DNA from: Brachyhypopomus gauderio
Lineage: Eukaryota > Chordata > Actinopteri > Gymnotiformes > Hypopomidae
Reading direction: 5' to 3'
DNA length: 64,000 nt
Assembly (NCBI RefSeq): GCF_052324685.1
Contig: NW_027506913.1
Coordinates: 310,001-374,000, forward strand
A model generated the notes under the pieces. The model was given only the letters and a program-made list of their open reading frames with translations. It searched no databases and was not told where the DNA came from. Below are positions 1 through 10,600 of this stretch, one piece after another. Made by a program: the position numbers and the translations under genes. How positions within the stretch are numbered: position 1 is the first letter of the stretch; the number at the start of each line of letters is the position of its first letter.

Positions 1-189
1 AATTCTGTACTCAAATTAAGCTCAATGGCTAAAATATATATGTTGTTTACCTATCTGCATATTTTCCATTAAGTGCATACACTCCTGCCTCCCACTGAAA
101 AATGGTTTGATCCAGCACCGACCGTAACCGGCTGGTACCCGCCCAACAGCGGGAAATACAGTGGTGGATAGTTAAAGTAAACAGAAATC

Positions 190-730
190 TGGAGCGCAGA
201 AAAGAAAGGAAAAACATTTACCTGACAAATTTTAATGTTGCATTGTGTTCCAGGTTTGAAAAGTTCTGGAATTTAGGCTAAAGTACTTGAAAATGCTTGA
301 AATTGTAACTACTTCGTTTCACAACAAATATCTATCTGACTGAACAGTTCTCTTATGTTACGTTAACAAATATGAGTAATTCCAGGACGAAACAGGAGAG
401 AATGTGAAGACGTTAAAATTGGGCGTTTTGAAAATAAACCACCATTAAATAATGTGATAAAAAGCTAATTATTTTGAATCATTTCGAGTATATGTATAAA
501 TATTTAACTTTATTAAGTTTAACGTGCTGGAAAATATTGAAATGGACCTTGAAAGTGATGTACAAGTGCTTTAATTCCACCTTGTTTAGGTGTAGGCGCG
601 CGAAGTTACAAAATTCGAGAGGTGCACAACCTCGCGAATCGACAGCGTGCGACGCCCTCGCGCATGGGCGGTGCCACTGCGATTACGTCATTTTCGCCGC
701 CCCAACCCTCGTGCCGCGTCAAGTATAAAC
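190..730 (+). repeat. Interspersed repeat family A, copy 1
   Basis: This block recurs at 34410-34745, 36363-36487 and, inverted, inside the hAT element at 42345-43523. Shared stretches include ACATTTACCTGACGAATTTT-like and TAAGTTTAACGTGCTG sequence. It ends in a GC-rich part closing with GCGTCAAGTATAAAC. Other copies start with the inverse, GTTTATACTTG(G/C)CGCG, so the family appears to have terminal inverted repeats and to be a non-autonomous DNA element. Its superfamily is not determined. No coding capacity is seen. Confidence 0.5.
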
Positions 731-887
731 CAGTCAGCTGTCAGAGACAGCTTTGATGTGTGGCTATATTATATACTATATGACCTAACAGAAGGATTGT
801 CTGCTACAAAGGAAATTCAAATGACGTAAGCCGGGGGGGCACATGAAACTTTCTTGTCCCGGGCCCCAGTAAGACTGTCAACGGGCC

Positions 888-1268
888 TGCGTAGACCGAC
901 CCAGACCACTGCTCTTTATTTTATCTTTATTTCTGTAAGTAACGCATTCAATGAGCTTTGGACAACTCACCAGTTAATGTATGAACAGTCAAGTAATGAT
1001 GGAGCCCAGGTTTATTTTGGTCAACCAGCAAATAAATGGACTAAGTGGAATACCACCAGCGCGAGTACGAGTCAATGATTCACCTCTCCTCTGTGTGCTT
1101 CGTATTTCACTCGCCTGTTAACTGTCCAAGTATTCTGTCCGTGTCGGAGTGGATATTTAAGGTTGAACTAACTCCGAAAAGCGTTACAAGCATAGAATTA
1201 GACTGAATAGATCTGTTTTTATGGATTGGTCACATTGTCACCGATACCCGATCTAGAATTTATTATTT
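888..1268 (+). repeat. Interspersed repeat family B, copy 1 (hAT-like fragment)
   Basis: About 380 bp are repeated at 3208-3597 (shared CCACTGCTCTTTATTTTA, AATGAGCTTTGGA and CAGCAAATAAA). Copy 2 runs further, to a TGCATCCCTA end, the inverse of the TAGGGATGCA start seen in some hAT-type elements. Copy 1 diverges after about 1268 and is truncated. Confidence 0.45.
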
Positions 1269-2103
1269 CAAACATGAAAATAATAAACTGCAAGAAACCT
1301 TTGAAATGGTTCAAGAATTCTAAATATCATTTAAAATAAATAAGGAGATGAAATAAGAGAAACAGCAATACCTATGCGGCTAGTTTGCTAGCGCAGACAT
1401 AACGCAGAGCACAAAGCATGTAACGGCCAGAAATATGTGTACTGTCTTTTTAACTGTGCGTTCATAATGGACGGTACGTCACCGTTGACTCCCATTGTGA
1501 GTTTTTGAAGCTACCAAGATGGCCGCACAGACGCTGCCATCTTGAAAATTGGAGCCAGAGCATGCACATTAGAACCGGTAGGCAAGACAGTATCTCTGCC
1601 AGAGACTGTATCTCCGCCCCGACATTCGTTAGGATACGCCCACCAGTATAGAAACTTTTGACATTTTGCAAAATAAACAAAGGTAAAAGGCTTTAATACT
1701 GCTCTCGAGAGTTTTGCTGTCGAGAGTTTTGATGTTGAGCGCGTTCACGTTTGAGCGTCTGGTATTAGATGTCAACCAACGCATCTATTAACTGTCAATC
1801 ACCTTATCGCCACACCCCTTTAAATAACTCTTAATAACTTCTATAAAATCTGTTTATCGTAGAGAAAAACACTGGGAGAGATACTAACGCAATGGGGTGT
1901 TATAGAATTGACTAAATATAATTGCTCAAAAAACTTATTTTACGTGTAATAAAAATTCAAAGTTTCTCGTCCGGCCCGTTCACTTACATGGGAATGGGTG
2001 GGGTTAAAATTTGTACTGCAGCCAGCCACTAGAGGGCAGCTGACTCACGGAGGCTTCACTTTTCACTCGTGTCGTCCAGTCCACTTATATATACGGTCTC
2101 TGG
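1269..2103. other. Unannotated intergenic stretch
   Basis: No supported gene, RNA or complete mobile element is seen. The short open frames here have no recognisable domain. The sequence is AT-rich apart from a CCAAGATGGCCGC segment near 1515 (a YY1-like AAGATGGC core), and no transcript structure around it could be identified. Confidence 0.4.
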
Positions 2104-3143
2104 TTCACACCAAAAGCGACGAGAGCGACAATGGCGACCGGAAGTCATTCATTTTCAATGAGAGTGAGCGACATCCAGCGACGCGACGCGAATTGAGCGA
2201 ATCGAGTGACGCGAACAAGTTTATGCAAATGAGCAATGACGTGCGGCGGCGACTACCAATCAGAAAGTATATTTGCACCCTCCTCCGAAACCGCACCTCT
2301 GACTTTGGTTCCTACTGATTATTTGTTCCGATTGCAAAATGGAGGAGAGATTGATAGTGGCTGTCTCTGGATGTCCCGCACTTTACGATGTGTCCCTGTT
2401 TATTTAAAGTACAAAATGTTTATTTTTGGAGGGAATACTGTTCATTTGTTAAAAAACATCTGCAATAAATTAGCATAAACCCTATTATTTGTTATGATTT
2501 TTTTTATTCCTGTTTGATCTTCGGGTCTGGGGTAAAAAGTAAAAAAATTACATAAACATTTTAGGTTTATATACTATATGTGTTTTATACACACACAGGG
2601 CTCTCAAGTTTTGGATTCATGTCAGAGTGTGAGAGTTGTTGACAGGGGGTGGTGAACGTTAACTGTTGAGCGGGGGGGATGGCGAACGTAAGTTGTTGAG
2701 CGGAGGGGGGGTGGCGAACGTGAGTTGTTGAGCGGGGGGTGGCGAACGTAAGTTGTTGAGCGGGGTGGGGGTTTGTATATCGCAATCGATCGCCAGTGAA
2801 GGGCGACATAGATATGGATCGGAGGTAAATAAACTAGATTTTTTTTCTCGCCGTGTGAAATCGGAAGTGTGGCGTGTGAAGACGGTCAAACGCGTGTGTC
2901 ACACGCTCAATGCGTGAGACTTGAGAGCCCTGTACACACACTATGTTTTATACACGCACTCCTTTATAATCGTGTGTCCTGTCATCAATAGATTAAAATA
3001 AATAAATACTGTGTCCTGCTTTAAAAAACGTGATTTGAATATCTGTCACGTGCTGCATGCCGGCGTGATGTTGGACACGCCCCCACGCGATGCGATGCTA
3101 GGGACTCGGCGACGGAGAGCGATTTCATCGCTTTCGGTGTGAA
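2104..3143. mobile_element. Non-autonomous DNA element with 16-bp inverted ends, host to a nested hAT
   Basis: The left end TTCACACCAAAAGCGA (2104-2119) and the inverse of the right end, TTCACACCGAAAGCGA (3128-3143), differ at one base. No convincing target duplication is visible, so the superfamily is unassigned. A complete hAT MITE (2596-2932) is inserted inside, which makes this the older element. Confidence 0.45.
2596..2932. mobile_element. hAT-type MITE with 8-bp target duplication
   Basis: The ends are inverted (CAGGGCTCTCAAGT and ACTTGAGAGCCCTG) and flanked on both sides by TACACACA (2588-2595 and 2933-2940). An 8-bp duplication is the hAT hallmark. Inside are four to five copies of a 25-30 bp G-rich unit with the core GGCGAACGTAAGTTGTTGAG, which recurs in unrelated elements of this window. 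A 5'-truncated relative lies at 37415-37657. Confidence 0.85.
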
Positions 3144-3207
3144 TGCACAGTAAGGGAGCGAGTTGAGCACGCGTATGGAATATTGTTGTTTTTTTAGCTT
3201 TCTGCCG

Positions 3208-3597
3208 TAGACCGACTCAGACCACTGCTCTTTATTTTATTTCAGTAAGTAACGCATTCAATGAGCTTTGGATAACTCACCAGTTCATGTATGAACAGTC
3301 AAGTAGTGCTGGACCCCAGGTTTATTTTGGTCAACCAGCAAATAAACGGACTAAGTGAAATAGCACCAGCGCGAGTATGAGTCAGTGATTCACCTCTCCT
3401 CTGCGTGCTCCGTGTTTCGCTCGTCTGTTAACTGTCCAAGTTCACTTCTATCCGGGACAGAGTGGATATTTAAGGTTAAACTAACTCCAAAAAGCGTCAC
3501 AAGCATAGAAATCTGTTTTTATGAATCGGTCACATTGTCACCGATACCCGATCTAGAATTTTTTCAGATATTAATATCGGAATCGGTGCATCCCTAA
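3208..3597 (+). repeat. Interspersed repeat family B, copy 2
   Basis: This is a paralogue of 888-1268 with many point differences. It ends at AATCGGTGCATCCCTA, resembling a hAT-type terminus. No open frame is present. The following 3600-3700 segment is GC-rich and closes with TTTGGGAACCACTG, the inverse of another common hAT-like end. Confidence 0.45.
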
Positions 3598-3700
3598 TAT
3601 TGACATATGTGCACGTTTTACTTCCAAGCTCCGCGCCCCCCCTGCAATAGCTCCGCGCCCCACCCAGGGGGCGCGCCCCCCACTTTGGGAACCACTGATT

Positions 3701-4590
3701 TACACTATACTGAAATAAACTAATGAAAGCAAAGCTTTCAATGCTATTTATCTCGCTTAGTACCAGGTTCTACCTCGACACAGACTGACTGTTTATTAGC
3801 TGAAAGATGCGAGCTAAAAAAGGCTCGGCTAATAGCGTTAGCTGAGCTAACCATTAGCACTAGAAGACTGGCTGCTGGTGTATGTGCATAAATAAAAAAC
3901 TGATTTTCATCGCTGGTTTATATATTTAGTTATACAGCGAACTACACAGCATGTATCAGCTATGAAGGATATAAAGACATTATCCTCTGTCTGTGTGGAT
4001 GTTGCCTACCATTAGCAAAAGTGAATTTCTGTTTAAATTGCTGAAAAAATCCCGCTTGAAATTACTGTATTATGATTCACAGGAAAATTATATTTACTAT
4101 AGAATTCACCCGCCACTGAATTTTGACCATGATGCTTTGCAGATATACAGTAACATGCTGTATACAGGTTCTACAGTAAGAATTTGATCATTTTATAGCA
4201 ATAATGCTGTGAAAACTACAGAAATTGATTACAGTGCAGAGAATCCCAAGGGGGAAAAGCAGGCTGATGGCCATAGACACAATGAATAGGTCACAATTCG
4301 ATAGACTGAGTGAGGGAATTATGTGTAAATTCTGCCCATGTAAGGTACTTTGCAAGTCGGATTGGGATATGCAGGACTGTCCAAAGAATAACCCTTCCTT
4401 TTAGTTCATTCTGTCTGCCTCACCATTAGACCAGGGATGATGGCTGGACGACATGCAACATGAATTGAAAGCCTTGGATACTCCGTAGATGCAAAACACT
4501 TGGGAGAAAGATGCTTTGGCACTGTCCATGTCTGTGACCAGGCTGGAGAAAGGAATGAGACGACACATCTTTGAGAATCCACATACACTC
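3701..4590. other. Intergenic stretch without recognised features
   Basis: Only a short weak open frame (3993-4187, plus) is present, with no recognisable domain. No tRNA, complete repeat or splice-consistent exon chain was found. Confidence 0.4.
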
Positions 4591-4595
4591 ACCAG

Positions 4596-4900
4596 CCACT
4601 TTATTAGGTACACCTTGCTATTACCAGGTTGGACCCCCTTTTGCCTCCAGAACTGCCCTAATCCTTCGTGGCATAGATTCAACAAGGTACTGGAAACATT
4701 CCTCAGAGAGTCTGGTCCAAATTGACATGATAGCATCACACAGTTGCTGCAGATTTGTTGGCTGCACATCCATGATGGGAATCTCCCGTTCTACCACATC
4801 CCGAAGGTCCACTATTGGATTGAGATCTGGTCACTGTGGAGGCCTTGCAAGTACAGTGAACTCAGTGTCGTGTTCAAGAAACCCAAATGGGCCCAAAGTG
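4596..4900 (-). pseudogene. Tc1/mariner-type transposase, C-terminal remnant
   Basis: On the minus strand the frame reads PPQ-stop-PDLNPIVDLRDVVEREI, then the typical C-terminal segment with QPTNLQQL, LSEECFQYLVESMPRR and AKGGPTW. The PDLNPIE-like motif normally holds the last acidic residue of the DDE triad. Here the E is replaced by V, and a serine codon just before PDLNPI has become TGA. The outer end, CACTTTATTAGGTACACC at about 4597-4614, also occurs at 52950, where it flanks a hAT insertion. The copy is dead. Confidence 0.75.
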
Positions 4901-5019
4901 TGCCAGGAAAACACCATTGCACCTGGGCTGGGGATGGACTCCCAAGGCAGCACCAGCCAATGGTGCCGGGCCTTCAGGTATTTGTCTTTGATCACCACCA
5001 CCTCCTCTTCCTTTTAGGG

Positions 5020-5290
5020 GGCAGTCATGGTCCTGTAGTAGGGAACTGGTCTTGTGACCGGAGGGTCATGGGTTCGATTCCCAGGCCTGAGGCCATGATT
5101 GAGGTGCCCTTGTGCAAGGCACCTAACCCCAATTGCTCCCCCGGCATGTGTGCACCACAACTCCCTCGTAATCACTAGTGTGTGTGTTCTAATTGCACAG
5201 ATGAGTAAATGCGGAGGACAAATTTTGATTGTGGTGAAAATTCACAATCAACATATATGGCACATGTCATTTCACATTTTTTTGTACATC
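5020..5290 (+). repeat. tRNA-derived SINE
   Basis: The segment contains a B-box-like GGGTTCGATTCCC stretch, followed by the body typical of fish tRNA-SINEs (GGTGCCCTTGTGCAAGGCAC, CCTAACCCCAATTGCTCCCC). An A/T-rich tail follows. The 5' (A-box) part is weak. Family not assigned. Confidence 0.6.
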
Positions 5291-5984
5291 TAACGATGAT
5301 GTCAGACACGAGGCAAAACAATGTTGATGCTGATGATGATGTTGATGTCATGGTGGGAGTTCATGCTTTTAGATCATAGCTGTGAAGATGCTGGATTGAG
5401 AACTGAACTCTGTCTATTACAGCAGAAGTTTGCAAATCAGTGGTTGAGTACCCGCAAGCCACTAGTCTGGTTCTTAAACCTGGTACTCAAACCGAAAGAT
5501 TACCCAACTTCCAAGTGTTGGGAGCTGGAAAAGAATGATAACATGAGTGTTCCTCAGTGATGCTGGGAGCCACACTAGGCAATAAACGTGTGCTGCTCAG
5601 ATTCTGTTGGCCTCTATAATTCTTCACCAGCTGAACTCAATTCATTCCTTCTGAATTAGTAACATTAAAGCAAGTCATACCTGCAGTTTTGGATCCTGCA
5701 TTGACACTTTGAGACCCTGACTCCAGTGGCCAATGGTTTCCTGCAGAAAACACAATGTCTACTGGCATGATGCAATATTACATCCCCTAAACCAGCGTTT
5801 CTCAAAGTGTAGGGCACATGGGTATTGCAGGTGGGGCACAAGCAATTGGAAGAAATGAACCTTTTTAAGCCTGTCGTTTTAATGCCTGTTCAGTTTTCAT
5901 AAGCCCCGGATGTTAAAAATGTCTGCGGAACAGTGTGAACCAGGGCTAGATTCTGCCCTTTAATAAATTTGTACTGACCCCCCC
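5291..5984. other. Intergenic stretch with a hAT-like end
   Basis: No gene is seen. CAGCGTTTCTCAAAGTGTAGGGC at about 5791 resembles the start of a hAT-type repeat; no matching end was located. Confidence 0.35.
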
Positions 5985-6125
5985 AGTCAACAAATTACGT
6001 TCGCCGCCACCCCCTGTCAACAAATCACGATCGCCTCCACCCCCCCACCCCCCCCTCAACAAATTACGTTCGCCACTCACCACCAACCCCAACCCCGTCA
6101 ACAAATTACGTTCGCCACCCCTATT
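5985..6125 (-). repeat. Copy of the GGCGAACGTAAGTTGTTGA minisatellite
   Basis: The plus strand shows CAACAAATTACGTTCGCC-like units repeated about four times with C-rich spacers. This is the inverse of the G-rich unit in the hAT elements at 2596, 33587, 37415 and 43723. Confidence 0.65.
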
Positions 6126-6718
6126 GAAAATTATATAAAAATTATATAAAATTTTAAACTAGCATTTGTACCACTGCCCTAAACAAACTATTTAGTACAT
6201 AGTAGAAGTATGTAGTACATAGTACTGTTCTACTATTTTATATTCTATATAATTTTTTTTCCAACTTTAGCTCTCATGCCAATTCTCACCCACAATTAAT
6301 TCCTCTGGATATAAGAAGCCAAACACCGTATCCTCCAGCTACTGCCAATGGGTAGCTGCACACGTTTGGAGGAGAGCGCTAACTGCCTTCACCAGTGAGC
6401 ACGAATCCACAGACATCGGATTGACAGGGGGACAGATATTCTAATCTAAAATGTCTTGAATAACTTTGAAAGTTGATTACTGCTTTGTGAAAAAAAAATC
6501 TCAACTGCACTGAGAGATTATTTTGTAATTAAGTAATTTGTAATTTGCATTATTTTGTGAGTAAGTAATGTAAGTAATGTAATGCTATTTTGATGTTGTC
6601 TGAGTATTATGACACTAAAAATATAAAAATGGATAGTAATTGATTACATGTATTTTGCTTTATTAAATACGTTAAATAACACGTTATTTCAGTGAAGATA
6701 AAGAAGAAAATGCCATAT

Positions 6719-6790
6719 AGGTTCCACCGAGATTTGAACTCGGATCGCTGGATTCAGAGTCCAGAGTGCTAACCATTACACCATGGAACC
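6719..6790 (-). tRNA. tRNA-Gln (anticodon CUG)
   Basis: Read on the minus strand, the gene folds as a complete 72-nt tRNA: acceptor GGTTCCA paired with TGGAACC, D arm, anticodon stem CTGGA/TCCAG around loop CTCTGAA (anticodon CUG), and T arm GGTTCAAATCTC-like with TTCAAAT. The discriminator base is T. A run of four T on the transcribed strand (plus-strand AAAA at 6707-6710) lies just downstream and fits a Pol III terminator. The gene is identical to the one at 17567-17638. Confidence 0.93.
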
Positions 6791-6934
6791 TACATAGAGT
6801 GTCTTCTACTAGTCAGAATCCATCTCGGCAATCTTAAAAAAATAACATAATAGTAACAACAGGGTTATTAACACAATAATACCAATTGTATCTGTGGAAG
6901 TTCATTTATTTTGTTCCTAAAATTTCCTTTTCTT

Positions 6935-7007
6935 TGCCGAAACCCGGGATCGAACCAGGGACCTTTAGATCTTCAGTCTAACGCTCTCCCAACTCCGCCA
7001 AAGCTGG
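6935..7007 (-). pseudogene. tRNA-Phe (GAA) pseudogene
   Basis: The 3' two thirds match a normal tRNA-Phe: anticodon loop ACTGAAGATC (GAA), T arm GGTTCGATCC and 3' acceptor TTTCGGCA. The 5' acceptor strand and the 5' half of the D stem are replaced by CCAGCTTTGGCGG, which cannot pair with TTTCGGC or GAGC. The gene is therefore unlikely to make a working tRNA. Confidence 0.75.
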
Positions 7008-7077
7008 GGAACAATCGTCTGTATGAGGGGGGGAAGAAGGGGAAGAAAAAGGAAGAAAAAGGAAAAAAAAGTTGAGA

Positions 7078-7112
7078 AAAGATCGGGAGGTCGCAGGTTC
7101 GAATCCAGCCTG
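7078..7112 (+). repeat. tRNA-like T-arm scrap
   Basis: GGAGGTCGCAGGTTCGAATCC is a T-arm/B-box-like sequence with no anticodon arm upstream (the 5' side is a purine-rich GGAAGAAAAAGG tract). It is probably a truncated tRNA or SINE head. Confidence 0.4.
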
Positions 7113-7673
7113 GATATAAATATTTGTAACTGAGAATCTTGCCGTGGATATTTTGTGTAATAATATTCTAAGAAATATATTGCAAAATTTTATTTTATGG
7201 CTGTCAGCAGTGCCTACAATTACAGGGCACCCGTGTCACAATTTATATATTGTAATATATATGTGCATTTCATACACATACATATGAGTTGTTTCATCAT
7301 ATTAGGCTTATTGCTTGATTTAATAAATTGACACTCTGTATTTGTATTCACACTTTATATATTTATTCACACTTTATATACTTTATACACTTTATGTATA
7401 TATATATATATATAATAAACATGAATAAAATTAACAAAATGATATTCTAATACAATTAACAAAATTATACTACAATTTACATAAAAATAAAATATTAAAT
7501 CTACACTAATACATATATACACATATTAATGCCACAGCAGCTGAACTATAAAAAATTCCAATAAACTACAGCAAAACATTTACAACATTTTAAACCATTA
7601 AAGATAATAATAATTATATTTTTGTAATATAAAAATACAATAGTAATGTATGAAAATAAAGTATACACATTAA
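7113..7673. other. AT-rich 3' flank of the DUF6729/DDE-like gene
   Basis: This is AT-rich sequence with a short TA microsatellite near 7396-7412. It would hold the 3' UTR and poly(A) site of the minus-strand gene ending at 7674; several plus-strand TTTATT (AATAAA on minus) occur, but I cannot choose among them. Nothing else is seen. Confidence 0.4.
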
Positions 7674-10600
7674 TCACAGTTTTCTCATCTTTTCCAGCCA
7701 CTGTTCCTTGGTAAGAGTCTCTGTCATAGGACAGAAGATCTTCCCCTTGTACTGGCTATGGCCAGTTGCTGTTTTGCGTGACTGTCCACACTTCCTACAG
7801 GTATTATATGGGACTGTCCGCTTGTAATGTCGCTCAGTGGGGGTAGCAGGCTGAGGGACAGAACTGGGCAACAACACCTGAGGCATGACAGACACAGCTG
7901 GTCCTTCGGGTAACATCATCAGTACAGGTGAAGGTCTTGGCTGTATCATCCTCAAAGAGGCCTCCTGTGAACCAGACTCCATGGAAGCAACGGGAGGCTG
8001 AATGGAAGTGTCCTGATGTCGTTGACTAGGGGCTAATGGTGGTGTGGCACTGGGCAGAATTTTTCTAAACTTAGTTTTAGCCTGACCTGCTGTGTTTGGC
8101 GGCATGTGGTAAATATGAACCTGATGAGGGTACTGTGGAGGCTCATCAGGTTGTACATTTGCTGGCAGTAGAGGTTGAGCTGCCACTGGCCGTGCATCAG
8201 GGAGGCGCACCCCTTGAAGTAGCACAGAGACCTCCTGAGATTTGAGGCGCTCTTTGTACCACTGCATAAGAGTTTTCTGGTTCACCTCTACCAGCTGAAG
8301 GGTGGTCTGCTCCATCACTGTCCCATTGTTCAAAACAAGCTGCCTGATTTTCCTGTAGTCCTCCAACATCAGTGCCCACCTTGACACACTTACTTTGCCC
8401 AGAGTTTTGGGGCTTCTGTGGATGTTGGCCAGTCTTATAAAGATGGATTCAATCAGCCGACAGCAGTCAGGCCACTGAGCAGGGGAGCCACTTGATCCCA
8501 GAACACACCTTTTTGTGCTCTCAACACCAGGGGTGAAAACTGCCTTCTTTTTGGGGGATCGAAAGCGGCCAGTCAGCAGCCTATCCTGATGCCGAGCTGC
8601 ATACACCAGTCTGTTTTTATCAAACTGGTTTAGGTTTTGCCACAAACTAACAATCGTGGTGGTCTGCTGGTTTGTCAGGGTCAGGCTTGTTTGAGTGCGA
8701 AGCTCAACCAGATACTCTGATAATTCATCCACTCTTTCCATTCCAGGAATGTTATGGACATCCACAGCCTAGAAATAAAAAATAATAATATGAAACGTTA
8801 TAATGTCTGTATAAATGTGCATTTTCTATTTACAATAAAGGTTTAATTACAATAAAGCATGAGAAAATAAAGCATTTGTGTGTCGCGTTCTTATTTGTGT
8901 GCTGTTTATTAGAGAATTTAACAATGAAGATGTTTAACAATGAAAGTAAGGTACTATCACTTACCATTTGTTGAGCTGAAGGCTCTGATGGAGACTGACT
9001 AGGCACTGGTGGAGGCTGGGCCGAGGGCACTGGTGGAGGCTGGGCCGAGGGCACTGGTGGAGGCTGGGCCGAGGTCACTGGTGGAGGCTGGGCCGAGGTC
9101 ACTGGTGGAGGCTGGGCCGAGGTCACTGGTGGAGGCTGGGCCGAGGGCACTGGTGGAGGCTGGGCCGAGGTCACTGGTGGAGGCTGGGCCGAGGTCACTG
9201 GTGGAGGCTGGGCCGAGGGCACTGGTGGAGGCTGGGCCGAGGTCACTGGTGGAGGCTGGGCCGAGGGCACTGGTGGAGACTGGGCCGAGGGCACTGGTGG
9301 AGACTGGGCCGAGGGCACTGGTGGAGGCTGCTGAAGGAGTATAGGTGTAGTTTGGATTAGTGGTTTTAACAGATAAATTTTACTATAAAAAGACAAAGTA
9401 AGACTCTATCATTTACCATTTGTTGAACTGAAGGTAATGACGATGAAGGCTGGACCAAGGGCATTGGTGAAGGGTGGAGAGGTGGGTGAGGGAACACAAA
9501 TTCTAATGTCTCATCAGCAACCACCAGGTCTGCCACCATTGCTTCATCCTGCAGACTGGATTCGTTGAACCCCTCATCATCTTCATCTTGGTCATGCACT
9601 TCTAAGTCCTCCAGCAGCTGGGTGGTTCTGTCAGAATTTGGGTGCATATCCTCCAGTGGCTCATTATTCTGCCTTAGCAGGTACTGCACACCAATGAGCT
9701 CCCCTGAAAATGCATTAAATAAAAAAAGAAAAATAAACATTTTTGTGACGTATAAAGTATTCTAAAATATTAAATGCCGTATCACAATATGCTTACCAGT
9801 GTATTTTGCAGGTGGTGTAAATGCCGGCATCAATTTCCTTTTAAAAACCTTCTGGTAGTTGTCGTTGACAAAGTGAACCAACTCCCCAGTGTAACTGCGC
9901 AGGGTTGTAGGTTCCTTTGCAAGAGCAGAAGCAGCACGGTCTTTGTTCCAGCGATTCAGCCCTTCCAGTAGATATATCTGAAAGTTCAGACTATTGGCAC
10001 TGTTTCCTGAAAGAATGTGTACCACAATTAATACAAGAACCATCTGTTACAAACAAAGCAAAGCAAGCTAAATTCATTGATAGTTATGTGATTTTTAATA
10101 TAATCAAACATGATATATTGCAGAAAATATTTACTAAAGTTAACAGTTATCACATACCTGGAATGAAGCGATTCAAATGGCAGTGAAACGATTCCAGGGA
10201 TGTGGAGCCTCTTGCACACCGGTATGTTTTTAAAACTACTCCTCCCTTGGTGATGTCTCCGGTCTCCGTGTACAATGCCACACCAGGAGGGTCTTGAATG
10301 CATGCCACATGCCGCTTCTGTACACGCCAGATGTGCTGCATTCGCACAGTGTCAAGAAGAGGAACACCAAGGGCATCGTTCCCCTTGCCACTCATTAGCT
10401 CTGTGAGTAGCTGATCGAGCAGGTGGATGGTTGTCTCTTGTCCTCGTGTTCTCCTCCTGCAGTGCAGTGCCAGCTCATCTTTTGTGATGTGTCGATCAAC
10501 ATCTTTGTCGGTCAACACTGGCCAGTCTTGCTTCCTCAGCTGCTCCCTTTTGGCCCTCCTCAGCAGACTAACGTCACCTGCATCCCACTCAAATATACAG

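Noticed and set aside
4401-5178. Plus-strand open frames of 144-148 codons
   Set aside because: The minus strand carries a decayed Tc1-type transposase with recognisable motifs; the plus-strand frames are shadows.
7078-7112. Functional tRNA gene
   Set aside because: Only a T-arm-like segment is present; no anticodon arm or acceptor pairing.
9009-9344. Plus-strand open frame of Val/Glu/Ala/Gly-Pro-Arg repeats
   Set aside because: It is the antisense of the coding PPPVPSAQ repeat exon. The minus strand has the matching splice sites and phase.
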